A DNA stretch of 64,000 nt from Proteinivorax tanatarense. Its GTDB lineage: Bacteria; Bacillota; Proteinivoracia; Proteinivoracales; Proteinivoracaceae. The position numbers were made by a program, and so were the translations under genes. Positions within the stretch are counted from its first letter, which is position 1, and each line of letters starts with the position of its first letter. A model generated the notes under the pieces. That model was not told the origin of the DNA, did no database searches, and saw nothing but the letters and a program-made list of their open reading frames with translations. Positions 15,855 through 24,383 of this stretch are shown in pieces. The stretch is from the NCBI RefSeq assembly GCF_040267685.1, contig NZ_CP158367.1:1116001-1180000 (forward strand), read 5' to 3'.

Positions 15855-15881
15855 GCCAAAACTAGTTAGGAGGAGTTTAGA

Positions 15882-16283
15882 TTGTCAAGAAGATTAACTA
15901 GAGAAAAAGCTTTTCAAACTTTATATCAATTAGACATTACAAAAGATAATGCGGAAAGGGTATTAGACAACCTAGCCACTGATGATACTAAATTAGATAT
16001 GGATTATTTAGAAAAAGTAGTGTTGGGAGTATTGCAGAACAAAGAAAAAATAGATAGCTATATTCAGAAATATAGCAAAAAGTGGCAAGTGACAAGAATG
16101 GCAAAAGTAGATAAAGCTATCCTAAGGTTAGGGGTATATGAAATATTATTATTTGATGATGTTCCTGCAAGTGTGTCAATCAACGAAGCTGTTGAGCTAG
16201 GAAAACATTTCGGTGGTGATACCTCACCTGCATTTATAAATGGAATTTTAGATTCGATAAGAAAAGAAGAAGGAAAAAAATAG
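15882..16283 (+). CDS. nusB: Transcription antitermination factor NusB
   Basis: A 133-residue all-helical NusB that binds boxA RNA with S10 during rRNA antitermination. Family features include SRRLTREKAFQTLYQ at the start and PASVSINEAVELGK with FINGILD near the end. It starts with TTG behind AGGAGGAG. Its stop codon is directly followed by the ATG of the TsaD-like gene, so the two are probably translationally coupled. Confidence 0.95.
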   Translation: MSRRLTREKAFQTLYQLDITKDNAERVLDNLATDDTKLDMDYLEKVVLGVLQNKEKIDSYIQKYSKKWQVTRMAKVDKAILRLGVYEILLFDDVPASVSINEAVELGKHFGGDTSPAFINGILDSIRKEEGKK

Positions 16284-17219
16284 ATGGCTATTTTAGGCAT
16301 TGATACAAGTAATTATACTACATCAATAGCTGTTGTGGATAGAAAAGGAAAGATCCTATGTGATTTAAGGGAGGTCTTAAAAGTTCCAATAGGTCAAAAT
16401 GGATTAAGACAATCTGAAGCTTTTTTTCAACATAGTCAAAATTTGCCTAAGTTAATAAATAAATTAAAGCAATTGGATATTATACAACAATTAGAAGCAA
16501 TAGCGGTTTCAAAATCCCCTAGAAACAGCGAAAAATCATATATGCCAGTCTTTATGGCAGGAACAAATATAGCAGCAATTTTATCAGATGCTATGTCATT
16601 GCCTATACATTTCTGTTCACATCAAGAAGGACATATTTACGCTGGGATGTTTCCTAGCAATTTACAGCCGCCATTTATTGCATTACATTTATCTGGAGGA
16701 ACTACCGATTTGTTAAATGTACAAGCTGAAGATGATTTTAGGTTAAAGATAAATCAGTTGGGCTCTTCAAGTGATTTGCATTGTGGTCAATTTATAGATA
16801 GGATAGGGGTTAAACTAGGGTTAACTTTTCCTTGTGGTCAGGCAATGGAAAAAATGGCAATGCAATGTAAAAGTCCCCAAAAAGGGTTAATACCATCAGT
16901 GGTGAAAGGTGGAGAGGCTAGCTTTTCTGGTCCTTTAACAAAGGCCACTGGTTTATTAAGCGAAGGCTCAGTTTCAGCTAATGAATTATCATATAATGTT
17001 TTCCATACAGTAGCAAAAACTGCAGAAAAAATGATTCGATATGGTGTGGGCCAAACAAACTTAAATAAAGTATTGCTAGTAGGTGGAGTAGCTTCTAATA
17101 AGCAGATTAGAGCTTGGCTTAAGCACCGTTTAAGGTTAAAGCTTTATTTTGCAAACGCAGAACTATCGAGAGATAATGGGGTGGGGGTTGCATTAATGGG
17201 CTTAAAAGCATTAGAATAA
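16284..17219 (+). CDS. TsaD/Kae1-like ASKHA protein (paralogue, not canonical TsaD)
   Basis: A 311-residue Kae1-fold protein. It keeps GIDTSNYTTS at the N terminus, the metal-binding pattern HQEGH at 113-117, a SGGTTDLL phosphate loop near 136 and VGGVASNKQ near 267. It is shorter and more divergent than housekeeping TsaD, which makes the t6A tRNA modification, and lacks the usual TsaB/TsaE neighbours. It follows nusB with no gap. In this phylum such paralogues are annotated only as Kae1-like domain proteins. The biochemical role is unknown, and t6A synthesis should not be assumed. Confidence 0.8.
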   Translation: MAILGIDTSNYTTSIAVVDRKGKILCDLREVLKVPIGQNGLRQSEAFFQHSQNLPKLINKLKQLDIIQQLEAIAVSKSPRNSEKSYMPVFMAGTNIAAILSDAMSLPIHFCSHQEGHIYAGMFPSNLQPPFIALHLSGGTTDLLNVQAEDDFRLKINQLGSSSDLHCGQFIDRIGVKLGLTFPCGQAMEKMAMQCKSPQKGLIPSVVKGGEASFSGPLTKATGLLSEGSVSANELSYNVFHTVAKTAEKMIRYGVGQTNLNKVLLVGGVASNKQIRAWLKHRLRLKLYFANAELSRDNGVGVALMGLKALE

Positions 17220-17256
17220 AGGTTGAGGACTAAATATAGTCTCCTCAACCTTTTTT
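17219..17256 (+). terminator. Terminator after nusB and the TsaD-like gene
   Basis: A 9-bp perfect stem (GGTTGAGGA with TCCTCAACC), extendable by AA/TT, followed by TTTTTT. Confidence 0.88.
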
Positions 17257-17337
17257 AAAAGGTTTTTAAAAGTTGGTGTCGAAATATTTATTCATGCATA
17301 AATTTAAAACTGACGGTTATTTTTAGGAGGTAGTCTG

Positions 17338-18168
17338 GTGAACACAATAATTTCCAAGGATATTCTTTCACCTTCGATAAAAAGATATGTTATTAAAAAT
17401 TCTAAAATTGCTGCCAAAGCAGAAGCAGGGCAGTTTATAATTTTAAGAGTACATGAAAAAGGGGAGAGGATTCCGCTAACAATTGCTGATTATGATAGAG
17501 AGAAAGGAACCGTTGCTATTGTGTTTCAAGAGGTCGGCAATACCACCCAAAAACTAGGTGAGATGGAAGTTGGCGATAAAATTTTAGATTTTGTCGGACC
17601 CTTAGGAGTTCCAACTACTCTCCCCCAAGGCGATAATATTGTGTGTATAGGGGGAGGAATGGGGATAGCACCTATATACCCCGAAGTTAAATCGCTATAC
17701 AATAAAGGAGTTAAAGTTACTGGAGTTTTAGGGGCAAGAACAAAGGATATTTTATTTTTTTCTAATGAAATGGATAAAATTTGCGATAAACTTTATATTG
17801 TCACCGATGACGGTAGTCAGGGTCGAAAAGGTTTCGTAACTGATGTTTTAAGGGATATTATAAAAAACGACAATAAAATCGATGGAGTAATTGCTGTGGG
17901 GCCATTGCCGATGATGAAAGCGGTATGTGATATCACTAAAGTTCACAATATTCCTACAATTGTAAGTTTAAATTCCCTCATGGTAGATGGCACGGGAATG
18001 TGTGGTGGTTGTAGAGTTACTATAGGTGATGAGGTAAAGTTTGCATGTATTGACGGTCCGTCTTTTGATGGCTTAAAAGTTGACTTTGACGAACAAATGA
18101 GAAGGTTAAAGATGTATAAAGAAGAGGAAGAAAAGGTTTTGGGTTGTAAGTGCGGAGGTGAATGTTAG
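17338..18168 (+). CDS. NfnA/SudB-like FAD and 2Fe-2S subunit (ferredoxin-NADP reductase/sulfide dehydrogenase)
   Basis: A 276-residue ferredoxin-reductase-fold protein: a FAD-binding barrel with RIPLTIAD near 50, a nucleotide-binding GGGMGIAP near 104 and a C-terminal 2Fe-2S motif (GMCGGCRV...FACIDGP) near 222-242. It is the small subunit of NfnAB, which bifurcates electrons between NADPH, NADH and ferredoxin, or of the related sulfide dehydrogenase/glutamate synthase pair. GTG start behind GGAGGT. It abuts the large subunit with no intergenic base. A terminal CKCGGEC cluster is also seen. Confidence 0.85.
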   Translation: MNTIISKDILSPSIKRYVIKNSKIAAKAEAGQFIILRVHEKGERIPLTIADYDREKGTVAIVFQEVGNTTQKLGEMEVGDKILDFVGPLGVPTTLPQGDNIVCIGGGMGIAPIYPEVKSLYNKGVKVTGVLGARTKDILFFSNEMDKICDKLYIVTDDGSQGRKGFVTDVLRDIIKNDNKIDGVIAVGPLPMMKAVCDITKVHNIPTIVSLNSLMVDGTGMCGGCRVTIGDEVKFACIDGPSFDGLKVDFDEQMRRLKMYKEEEEKVLGCKCGGEC

Positions 18169-19539
18169 TTGGGTAAAAAAAATCCTATGCCATATCAAGA
18201 TCCTAAAAAGCGGATAAAAAACTTTGACGAGGTATCTTTAGGCTATGATAAAGACCTAGCGATAAAAGAGGCAAAAAGGTGTTTGCAATGTAAAAAACCT
18301 TCATGTGTTAAAGGGTGCCCAGTGGGCATCGATATCCCTAGTTTTATAAAAGAAATATCAAATGATAATTATAAAGGCGCATTAGAAAAGCTAAAAGAGA
18401 AAAACTTACTACCTGCAATTTGTGGGAGGGTCTGCCCCCAGGAAGACCAATGTGAAAAGTTATGTATTGTAGGGAAAAAAAATGAACCTATTGCTATTGG
18501 TAGGTTAGAACGCTTTGTTGCTGACAATCAAAAGATGACTTCAAAATTAAAGCCTGGTTTAGAGGGTGAAAAGGTAGCAGTTGTGGGCTCTGGTCCAGCA
18601 GGATTAGCCTGTGCATCTGAGCTTCTCCAGCGCGGTTACCGAGTTACTATATTTGAGGCGCTTCACAAACCTGGTGGAGTGCTTATGTATGGTATTCCAG
18701 AGTTTCGCCTTCCCAAAGATGTTGTGGAGCAAGAAATTAATCAGCTTGTGGATATGGGTGTGGAGCTTCAAACTAATATGGTTATTGGGCAAACAATAAC
18801 GTTGTTGGAACTGTTAGAAAAAGGTTATAAAGCTGTTTTTATTGGTTCGGGAGCTGGACTTCCATTCTTTTTGAATATTCCAGGTGAAAATTTAAATGGT
18901 GTATATTCTGCAAATGAGTTTTTAACTAGAGCAAATTTAATGAAGGCATATTTATATCCAAAATGGGAGACACCTCTTAGAGTTGGTAAAAAAGTTGTAG
19001 TTGTAGGGGCCGGTAATGTAGCTATGGATTCTGCAAGAACAGCTATGAGACTAGGTGCAAAGGAAGTGTCAATTGTTTACAGAAGATCTGAGGCAGAGAT
19101 GCCAGCTAGGAAAGAAGAAATTTTTCATGCTAAAGAAGAGGGAATAGAAATGAATTTGCTTACCAATCCCATCTCAATTGAAGGTGACGCTGAAGGGTGG
19201 GTAAATAAAATTAGATGTATTAACATGGAACTTGGAGATCCTGATGAATCAGGTAGGCGTAGGCCTAAACCTGTAAAGGGGTCTGAGTTTACAATTGAAG
19301 TGGACACAGTTATAATGGCTATTGGTCAGGGAGCAAATCCTGTAATACCTAGGTCAACAAAGAATCTCAATTTAAATGACAAGGGTAATATTGAAGTGGA
19401 TAGTGAAACTGGGCAGACTTCTATAGAAGGAGTTTTTGCCGGAGGTGATGTAGTTACTGGTGCCGCTACTGTTATCCAGGCTATGGGTGCTGGGAAACAG
19501 TGCGCAGAAAGTATAGATAAATACATCAAAAATAACTAG
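18169..19539 (+). CDS. NfnB/GltA-like NADPH-dependent FAD/4Fe-4S oxidoreductase
   Basis: A 456-residue glutamate synthase small-subunit-like flavoprotein. Two N-terminal Cys clusters (CLQCKKPSCVKGCP near 39-52 and CGRVCPQEDQCEKLC near 84-98) bind 4Fe-4S centres. VGSGPAGLA near 140 binds FAD and VGAGNVAMDSA near 279 binds NADPH. It partners the preceding gene as NfnB. No large glutamate synthase subunit is present, so transhydrogenase activity is more likely than glutamate synthesis. TTG start, with GGAGGTG lying inside the end of the previous gene. Confidence 0.87.
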   Translation: MGKKNPMPYQDPKKRIKNFDEVSLGYDKDLAIKEAKRCLQCKKPSCVKGCPVGIDIPSFIKEISNDNYKGALEKLKEKNLLPAICGRVCPQEDQCEKLCIVGKKNEPIAIGRLERFVADNQKMTSKLKPGLEGEKVAVVGSGPAGLACASELLQRGYRVTIFEALHKPGGVLMYGIPEFRLPKDVVEQEINQLVDMGVELQTNMVIGQTITLLELLEKGYKAVFIGSGAGLPFFLNIPGENLNGVYSANEFLTRANLMKAYLYPKWETPLRVGKKVVVVGAGNVAMDSARTAMRLGAKEVSIVYRRSEAEMPARKEEIFHAKEEGIEMNLLTNPISIEGDAEGWVNKIRCINMELGDPDESGRRRPKPVKGSEFTIEVDTVIMAIGQGANPVIPRSTKNLNLNDKGNIEVDSETGQTSIEGVFAGGDVVTGAATVIQAMGAGKQCAESIDKYIKNN

Positions 19540-19549
19540 GAGGGGAATC

Positions 19550-20407
19550 ATGGTTGCATCTAAGAAAATTTTAGACGGGAAAAAGTTAGCTAAAAAAATT
19601 CGTGGAGATGTTAAAAATGAGATTATGGAGATTAAAGAAAAGAAGGGGATAGTCCCAGGACTTTCGGTGATAATTGTAGGAGATGATCCTGCTTCAAGCA
19701 CATATGTAGCAAAGAAAGAAAAAGCTGCAGAAAAGCTAGGTATTAATTCAAAAATATATCGCTTGCCGGAAAGTACTACAGAAAGCCATTTACTCTCTAT
19801 AATTCAGCGTTTAAACAGTGAGGATTCTGTGGATGGAATCTTAGTTCAACTGCCTTTGCCAGATCATATAAGTAAAGAAAAAATTATAAGTGCAATAAGT
19901 CCGGAAAAAGATGTAGACGGATTTCATACTACTAACGCTGGAAAAATGTTTCAGAATAAATCAACCTTATTGCCTTGCACTCCATATGGGGTTATAAAAC
20001 TTTTAGAAAGTAAGAATATAAGTTTAGAGGGTAAACATGTTGTGATAGTAGGTGCAAGTGATATAGTGGGCAAACCAATGGCTATGTTAGCACTAAATCG
20101 TATGGCAACTATTACTATCTGTCATATAGCAACTCAGGACCTAGCATATCATACACGGCAAGCAGATGTGCTAATTGTAGCAGTGGGAAAGGTCAACCTA
20201 ATTACTGCAGATATGGTTAAAGAAGGGGCAATAGTAGTAGATGTTGGAATAAATAGGTCAGAAGACAGGTTGGTAGGAGATGTTGACTTTGAAGATGTAG
20301 GTAAAAAAGCTGAACTTATTTCTCCTGTGCCTGGGGGAGTTGGACCTATGACTATAGCTATGCTTATGCACAACACTCTTATGGCGATGAAGGAAAGGAG
20401 AGGTTAA
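19550..20407 (+). CDS. folD: Methylenetetrahydrofolate dehydrogenase/cyclohydrolase FolD
   Basis: A 285-residue bifunctional folate enzyme interconverting 5,10-methylene- and 10-formyl-tetrahydrofolate. Signatures are YVAKKEKAAEKLGI with the catalytic Lys near 55, VQLPLPDH near 100, DVDGFHTTNAGK near 121, GASDIVGKPMA near 165 and PVPGGVGPMTIAML near 258. The AGGAGG site is right after nfnB. It begins the folD-xseA-xseB-ispA run, typical of Firmicutes. Confidence 0.96.
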   Translation: MVASKKILDGKKLAKKIRGDVKNEIMEIKEKKGIVPGLSVIIVGDDPASSTYVAKKEKAAEKLGINSKIYRLPESTTESHLLSIIQRLNSEDSVDGILVQLPLPDHISKEKIISAISPEKDVDGFHTTNAGKMFQNKSTLLPCTPYGVIKLLESKNISLEGKHVVIVGASDIVGKPMAMLALNRMATITICHIATQDLAYHTRQADVLIVAVGKVNLITADMVKEGAIVVDVGINRSEDRLVGDVDFEDVGKKAELISPVPGGVGPMTIAMLMHNTLMAMKERRG

Positions 20408-20410
20408 GTT

Positions 20411-21625
20411 TTGAGTTTAAAACCTATTAGCGTATCAGAATTAACAGACATAGTACAGCAAACTATAGTTAATCAACCACTGTTAAGAGATGTTTATGTA
20501 GAAGGAGAAATATCAAACTTTAACCATCATATTAGTTCGGGTCACTATTACTTTTCCTTGAAAGACCAAGAAAGTTTAGTGCCTGCTGTAATGTTTCGTT
20601 ACGCTAATAGAAGTATTAATTTTAGGCCAGAAAATGGTCAAAGAGTGCTGGCGCGGGGTAAAATAGATGTGTATAAAAGAAGTGGCAAATATCAGATGTA
20701 TGTCCAGCATATGGAAAAATACGGTGCTGGCAATTTGCATTTAGAGTTTGAGAAATTAAAAAAGAATTTAGAAAAGGAAGGGCTCTTTGCTATAGAACGG
20801 AAAAGGTCTATCCCTTTATATCCTCAAAAGGTTGGGGTGATAACTGGAGAAGGTTCAGCAGCACAAGAAGATATTATAAAGACCCTAACTAATAGAATGC
20901 CTTCAACAGAAGTAGTAGTTTGCCCTTGTTTAGTTCAGGGACAAAATGCAAAATTCCAGATTGTACAAGCCTTAAAAAAAATGGATCAAGAAGTAGATGT
21001 TGATACAATAATTCTTGCACGAGGTGGAGGAAGTATTGAGGATTTATGGGCTTTTAATGAAGAGGTTGTTGCGAGGGCAATTTATTCATGCTCTAAACCT
21101 ATTATAACAGGGGTTGGTCATGAAATTGATTTTACTATAGCTGATTTTGTGGCGGATTTTCGGGCGGTCACTCCTACTGCAGCAGCTCAGAAGGCAGTTT
21201 GTTCTAGTGAAGAGCTTGAAGATGACTTAAGTTATTTGAAGCGAAGGCTAGATTCAATAGTAATAAATGTTCTGGAAAAAAAATTAGAGAAAATCAATCA
21301 AATCAAGCAAAGAAATATATTGAAACGACCTATAACTATGTTAGATCAGTACTATCAAAATGTTGATATTGTATCTAGACAAATAAGTCAAGAACTTAAA
21401 TATCTAATTGAAAAGAAAGAAGATAGCACTGAAAATTTGGCAAATAGATTAGAATCTTTGTCACCTAAAAATGTATTTGCTAGAGGTTACTCTGTTATGA
21501 AAAAACAGCAAGATTTAGTTAAATCAGTTGATATGGTTAAAGTTGGTGATGAAGTTAGTGTGGAACTAAAAGATGGCAAGTTGAAATGCAATGTAAATGA
21601 GGTGATCCCTAGTGAAAAAATTTGA
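20411..21625 (+). CDS. xseA: Exodeoxyribonuclease VII large subunit
   Basis: A 404-residue XseA with an N-terminal OB-fold, the catalytic region (VGVITGEGSAAQEDI near 138, ILARGGGSIEDLWAFN near 199, ITGVGHEIDFTIAD near 234) and a long coiled-coil. It degrades single-stranded DNA with XseB. TTG start 3 bp after folD behind AAAGGAGAGG. It overlaps xseB by 14 bp. Confidence 0.96.
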   Translation: MSLKPISVSELTDIVQQTIVNQPLLRDVYVEGEISNFNHHISSGHYYFSLKDQESLVPAVMFRYANRSINFRPENGQRVLARGKIDVYKRSGKYQMYVQHMEKYGAGNLHLEFEKLKKNLEKEGLFAIERKRSIPLYPQKVGVITGEGSAAQEDIIKTLTNRMPSTEVVVCPCLVQGQNAKFQIVQALKKMDQEVDVDTIILARGGGSIEDLWAFNEEVVARAIYSCSKPIITGVGHEIDFTIADFVADFRAVTPTAAAQKAVCSSEELEDDLSYLKRRLDSIVINVLEKKLEKINQIKQRNILKRPITMLDQYYQNVDIVSRQISQELKYLIEKKEDSTENLANRLESLSPKNVFARGYSVMKKQQDLVKSVDMVKVGDEVSVELKDGKLKCNVNEVIPSEKI

Positions 21626-21809
21626 GCAGGCATATTCAGAACTTGAAAAAATTGTGAATAGCTTAGAGGATGGCAACTTAGACTTAGAAGAAGCGTTAGA
21701 AAAATACGAACAAGGAATAGAACTATTGAAAGTATGCCAAAGCAAAATTAAGGGCGCGGAGCAAAAAATAAAAAAAATACAGCTAGAGCAATGCAAGGGG
21801 GAAGAATAA
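21612..21809 (+). CDS. xseB: Exodeoxyribonuclease VII small subunit
   Basis: A 65-residue helical XseB with the family pattern FEQAYSELEKIVNSLEDGNLDLEEALEKYEQG. GTG start overlapping the end of xseA. Its TAA shares a base with the ispA start codon (TAATG). Confidence 0.95.
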   Translation: MKKFEQAYSELEKIVNSLEDGNLDLEEALEKYEQGIELLKVCQSKIKGAEQKIKKIQLEQCKGEE

Positions 21810-22684
21810 TGGAATTAAAAGAAGTTTTAAATAAATATAAGCAATTAATTGATGAGAATATTGCTAGCTATATTCCTGCCGAATGTCCTACAAAACTTAA
21901 AGAATCCATGACATATTCGTTGGAGGCAGGTGGCAAAAGAATAAGGCCAGCGCTATTATTAATGGTTAGCGACCATTATAAGGTGAGTCGAAAAATTTCG
22001 CTGCCGGTAGCATGTGCTATCGAATATGTACACACGTATTCTTTAATTCATGATGATTTACCGGCTATGGATGATGACGATTACAGGAGGGGGAAACCAA
22101 CTAACCATAAAGCTTTTGGAGAGGGCATAGCAATTTTAGCAGGAGATGGCATCTTAAATATTGCGTTTGAAATCTTAGGGAATTTAGAAGGCGTTGACTC
22201 CAAATTAAAGGTGAGGTTAATTAAAGAGCTGTCATCAAGTTCTGGGGTTTCTGGAATGATAAAAGGACAGGTACATGATTTAGAGGGAGAAGGCACTAAT
22301 CTTAATGGAGCTCAACTTGAAGATATTCATAAATATAAGACAGGAAAATTGTTAACCGCTCCTTTAAAAATGGCAGCCTATCTTTCTAACTTAGATGATA
22401 AAGCTGTAAATGCTCTAGCTGACTATGGTTATCACTTTGGGATGGCTTTTCAAATTACTGATGATATTTTGGATGTATGCGGGGACTTTGATAGTTTAGG
22501 TAAGTCAGTGGGAAGTGACGAGAAGATGGATAAGTCAACGTATGTTTCTCTTTATGGTTTAGAAAAAGCAAAGGAAATGGCCAACAGTCATATACAGAAA
22601 GGTGTAAATGAACTTAGTATTAACAACATTTCTGTACCGTATTTACCTGAGTTGTTAACTTATCTTCTAGACCGAAAAGCGTAG
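21809..22684 (+). CDS. ispA: Farnesyl/geranyl diphosphate synthase (polyprenyl synthetase)
   Basis: A ~291-residue trans-prenyltransferase with the first Asp-rich motif HDDLPAMDDDDYRRGK and the second TDDILD. It condenses IPP with DMAPP/GPP for quinone and undecaprenyl lipid synthesis. The reading frame opens at ATG 21791. ATG 21809 follows GGGGGAAG with proper spacing and overlaps the xseB stop, so it is the preferred start. dxs lies downstream in the same run. Confidence 0.94.
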   Translation: MELKEVLNKYKQLIDENIASYIPAECPTKLKESMTYSLEAGGKRIRPALLLMVSDHYKVSRKISLPVACAIEYVHTYSLIHDDLPAMDDDDYRRGKPTNHKAFGEGIAILAGDGILNIAFEILGNLEGVDSKLKVRLIKELSSSSGVSGMIKGQVHDLEGEGTNLNGAQLEDIHKYKTGKLLTAPLKMAAYLSNLDDKAVNALADYGYHFGMAFQITDDILDVCGDFDSLGKSVGSDEKMDKSTYVSLYGLEKAKEMANSHIQKGVNELSINNISVPYLPELLTYLLDRKA

Positions 22685-22695
22685 GAGGACTTTTT

Positions 22696-23130
22696 GTGGA
22701 ACTATTTCAAAATAAATATTTTTTAATACCAGTTTTAGCATGGGCCGTAGCACAAGCTATAAAGGTAATATTAGAAATATTATTAACTAAAAAAATGGAT
22801 TTGAATAGATTTGTAGGAGCAGGGGGGATGCCTAGTTCTCATTCAGCTTTTGTCATGTCATTGACTACTGTATTGGCAATAGATTTTGGCTGGGATTCTC
22901 CTATTGTTGCACTATCTTTAGCATTTGCTTTGGTTATTATGTATGATGCTGCAGGGGTACGGAGAGCGGCAGGAAAACAAGCAAAGATATTAAACAAAAT
23001 AATTGATGAAATGCAACAAGGGAATACTCTTTCCGATGAAAAAGAAAGACTAAAGGAACTTTTAGGGCATACACCTATTGAAGTTTTAGCGGGTGCTTTA
23101 CTGGGGCTGATAATCCCATATTTGTTTTAG
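22696..23130 (+). CDS. Divergent PAP2 family (DUF212) membrane protein
   Basis: A 144-residue membrane protein of the DUF212/YuiD family, related to acid phosphatase/vanadium haloperoxidase enzymes. It has GGMPSSHSA near 47, YDAAGVRRAAGKQA near 82 and GHTPIEVLAGALLG near 124. A lipid-phosphate role is plausible because it sits between ispA and dxs. GTG start behind GGAGGA. Confidence 0.87.
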   Translation: MELFQNKYFLIPVLAWAVAQAIKVILEILLTKKMDLNRFVGAGGMPSSHSAFVMSLTTVLAIDFGWDSPIVALSLAFALVIMYDAAGVRRAAGKQAKILNKIIDEMQQGNTLSDEKERLKELLGHTPIEVLAGALLGLIIPYLF

Positions 23131-23174
23131 TTTGATTATTAACTAAAAAAGTGTTAATATATAATAACAAGTGC

Positions 23175-23790
23175 ATATATGGTGGTACAGTATTCTAGTC
23201 AAAGCACGTTATCCAAAGGCGGGCCTAAAAATCCGTTAAGGGCACATCGATGAAGTTTCTGGTGTTGGCTGCCGACGCCCCGTTGGGGGCTGATGCTGGA
23301 AGTTAAGGATATAGGGGCGATCTACAAGGGCATGTAGGCGTTGACCCCTTTTCCGTGGAGACCTAAAGTGCGTGGTGTTGTGTAAATTATGGGAACACAT
23401 CAACTACGTCTTAGGAAAGAACCTGTATGCGGTTTCGTCCCGAAAACAGGGGCTGTGTACAGTGTAGCCTGCCTTGAGTGAAGCTGGTGGGATAGTTTTA
23501 GAAAAGCTTTTCAAAGTAGGCCTACTTTGAAAAGCTTTTACTTGAAACCAGTGTTGCAAAAGAGGCTAGGATAACGTTTAGCTTTGTTGAGGAAAACTCC
23601 TAGACTGTTCTTTATAGAGACAATTAAGGGATTAAAGTGCGGACTAAGTGGTAATCTAGCCCTGTTTTTGGTGACAAAACAGAAAAAGCTTTAATGGGAA
23701 ACCTCCTTTTTCGGTGACGAGAGGTAGCTTTTTGGGAAAACCTGCTAGACCTAAGCCGCAGCATTTACCTTAGTTGTTACCACCATATAT
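23175..23790 (+). ncRNA. ole: OLE RNA (ornate, large, extremophilic)
   Basis: A 616-nt non-coding stretch between the ispA/DUF212 genes and the oapA-like gene, followed by dxs. This is the conserved genomic setting of OLE RNA, which is about 600 nt long and membrane-associated through OapA. Its ends pair perfectly over 13 bp (23175-23187 with 23778-23790), as expected for a closing stem. The interior is rich in short helices (for example GCCGACGCCCCGTTGGGGGC near 23270) and has no sustained ORF. A perfect 38-bp palindrome lies at 23502-23539. The identification rests on context, length, terminal pairing and the neighbouring protein; a covariance search was not possible here. Confidence 0.88.
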
Positions 23791-23817
23791 AAAACCTACA
23801 TAATTTGGGAGTGGAAA

Positions 23818-24378
23818 ATGGTTAAAAATAACCTATGGATAGTTAAACTTTGTTTTTGGACATTTATATTGGCGGTAATTATTTCAATTATTTCCCAGGT
23901 GATTTTAGGGAAAGTTGGATTGGTTACGGCTTTTTTGTTGTTATTTAGTATAGTTTTTTTAGGAGTTCTTTTCGATACCATAGGAGTGGCTACTACAGCT
24001 GCAAAAACTCCTCCGCTAGCGGCTAAATCAGCAAAAAAAGTAAAAGGAGCTAAACAAGCATTAAGGTTGGTTAAAAATGCAGAGCAAGTTGCAACGTTTT
24101 TCAACGATGTAGTTGGCGATATTAGTGGAATTATCAGTGGGGGCGCAGCGACTGTGGTGGTCTTTATACTTGTTAATGGTGGAGAAACTCAGGTTGTTAA
24201 TGTTATATTAACTTCAATAGTTGCTGCTGTTACTGTAGGGGGAAAAGGTATTGGAAAAACACTGGCGATACATAACTCTACTGAAATTTTGATGTATGTT
24301 GGAAAAGTGATATACTATATTGAAAAGATATTTCGGGTAGAGTTTTTTACTAGTAAAAAAAATGAAAAAGGGAAGTGA
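23818..24378 (+). CDS. oapA: OLE-associated protein A (OapA)
   Basis: A 186-residue membrane protein with about four hydrophobic segments (about 9-30, 33-55, 105-122, 125-145). Between them is a basic Lys-rich stretch (about 63-87), suitable for RNA contact. A D-x-x-x-D motif (DVVGD, 97-101) precedes an ISGIISGG turn. It lies directly after the OLE RNA and before dxs, the fixed position of OapA. OapA anchors OLE RNA at the membrane and is linked to stress and Mg2+ tolerance in Bacillus halodurans. Start ATG behind GGGAG. Confidence 0.87.
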   Translation: MVKNNLWIVKLCFWTFILAVIISIISQVILGKVGLVTAFLLLFSIVFLGVLFDTIGVATTAAKTPPLAAKSAKKVKGAKQALRLVKNAEQVATFFNDVVGDISGIISGGAATVVVFILVNGGETQVVNVILTSIVAAVTVGGKGIGKTLAIHNSTEILMYVGKVIYYIEKIFRVEFFTSKKNEKGK

Positions 24379-24383
24379 TAACT

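Noticed and set aside
17277..17283. Single TGTCGAA (0A box core) before the nfnA-like gene
   Set aside because: A lone 7-mer is expected by chance in a window of this size (it also occurs inside coding regions), and there is no sporulation context.
23502..23539. Rho-independent terminator inside the intergenic region
   Set aside because: The palindrome is followed by ACTTGAAACC rather than a T run, and it lies inside the structured OLE RNA.
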